A DNA stretch of 7,305 nt from Candidatus Zixiibacteriota bacterium (lineage in GTDB: Bacteria; Zixibacteria; MSB-5A5; CAIYYT01). Of the stretch, positions 6,864-7,305 are shown piece by piece. The DNA lies in contig JAPLUP010000084.1 in NCBI GenBank assembly GCA_026397575.1, positions 1 through 7,305 on the forward strand. The letters run 5' to 3'. Below the pieces are notes generated by a model. It was not told the DNA's origin and did not search any database. It saw nothing but the letters and a program-made list of their open reading frames with translations. Position 1 is the stretch's first letter, and the number at the start of each line of letters is the position of its first letter. The translations under genes were made by a program, and so were the position numbers.

Positions 6864-6894
6864 GTAGGTAAAAACCGAAACGGTTTTGACCTAC
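6864..6894. terminator. Candidate bidirectional terminator between rpsT and the convergent lipoprotein gene
   Basis: The arms GTAGGT-A-AAAACCG and CGGTTTT-G-ACCTAC pair over 13 positions with one mismatch and a 3-nt AAA loop. An A-tract precedes and a T-tract follows the GC core on both strands, as in overlapping bidirectional terminators. It ends 6 bp from the stop codon of the minus-strand lipoprotein gene and lies in the convergent gap. The GC core is only three pairs, and the outer stem adds stability, so termination strength is uncertain. Confidence 0.6.
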
Positions 6895-6900
6895 TTCACT

Positions 6901-7305
6901 TTACTCTTTCCGGTAAGAGCCAGTAAGAGTCTTCCCCTCCCATGTGACCCGGGCGTTGAAATTCCTAATATCCGTGTAAAGGATCTCGCCGTTGCACGTG
7001 TCCGCACCCGAGCCGACAACACCATCAAACTGCACGTACACTGTGTCCCACCCCCCAGGGCACGATGCATGAGGTTGCCAAGGATCGCTGCCACAGTATT
7101 TCCCCGACCATGTGAATTTCGTCGCGCCGGATACTGCGTTCACTGTAGCACCCTGCATAGGTTGAGGACCTTCAAAGAAGTGGAAATAGGCTTCCAAATA
7201 CTTTCCCTCCTTACAGTCATAGACGAGCCCAACCGTGCACGTTAGCCAACCCTTTGGTTCTTCCTTCTTTTCGCATGAGCTGACAAGAAGGATAGCCACG
7301 ATACA
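6901..7305 (-). CDS. Putative lipoprotein, 5' end outside the window, unknown function
   Basis: The frame is open to the right edge, so the gene is partial. The visible start CIVAILLVSSC is the end of a lipoprotein signal peptide with lipobox VSSC; the lipidated Cys would be followed by EKKEEPKG, a typical charged tether. An internal GTG at 7299 leaves only eight residues before the lipobox Cys, too few for a signal peptide, so the true start lies beyond the window. Counted from that GTG, the mature part has Cys at 21, 29, 69, 80 and 102, many aromatic and Gly residues, and likely beta structure (WLTCTVGLVYDC, VYVQFDGVVG, NARVTWEGKTLTGSYRKE). It may be a small disulfide-bonded extracytoplasmic domain. 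I recognise no family. It is convergent with rpsT. Confidence 0.75.
   Translation of the reverse strand, partial: CIVAILLVSSCEKKEEPKGWLTCTVGLVYDCKEGKYLEAYFHFFEGPQPMQGATVNAVSGATKFTWSGKYCGSDPWQPHASCPGGWDTVYVQFDGVVGSGADTCNGEILYTDIRNFNARVTWEGKTLTGSYRKE

Noticed and set aside
6891..7245. Plus-strand and alternative minus-strand frames over the lipoprotein gene
   Set aside because: They lack signal peptides, domains and ribosome sites. The lipobox frame is the only one with a coherent protein signature.

Overview
The window carries seven genes of a free-living bacterium, plus the intergenic sites between them. Six genes lie on the minus strand and one (rpsT) on the plus strand. Base composition is moderate and looks uniform, and there are no insertion sequences, phage genes, tRNAs, rRNAs or CRISPR arrays. 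DUF4388 and roadblock signalling proteins beside murJ, comEC and rpsT suggest a Gram-negative-type lineage such as the FCB-related candidate phyla (Zixibacteria-like) or a deltaproteobacterial-type group. This placement is a guess from gene content; no taxonomic marker was compared.

Layout. From 6364 down to 2663 on the minus strand, a cell-envelope/competence unit holds murJ (lipid II flippase) and, 16 bp further on, comEC (DNA-uptake channel). comEC is broken into two reading frames, 3814-4776 and 2663-3805. After a 163-bp spacer with a GC-rich hairpin, a second minus-strand operon runs from 2499 to the left edge: a DUF4388 protein (1309-2499), a small three-helix membrane protein (927-1301) and a TPR plus roadblock/LC7 protein (23-904). 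The spacings are only 7 and 22 bp, so the three are probably co-transcribed. They look like a cytoplasmic/membrane signalling module, perhaps linked to a small Ras-like GTPase, but no GTPase gene is visible here.

rpsT (ribosomal protein S20, 6433-6696) diverges from murJ. It has a near-consensus sigma-70-type promoter (TTGACT, 16 bp, TATAAT) that abuts the murJ start codon. Both divergent genes appear to start with TTG. Downstream of rpsT, about 200 bp contain several inverted repeats, the last being a candidate bidirectional terminator facing the convergent, 5'-truncated lipoprotein gene at the right edge (6901-7305).

The most notable points are these. The comEC break looks like an internal deletion rather than a point frameshift. 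The C-terminal metallo-beta-lactamase-like domain of the same gene has lost its metal-binding motifs. The DUF4388/membrane/roadblock operon has no assigned function. I saw no clear new defence or mobile system.
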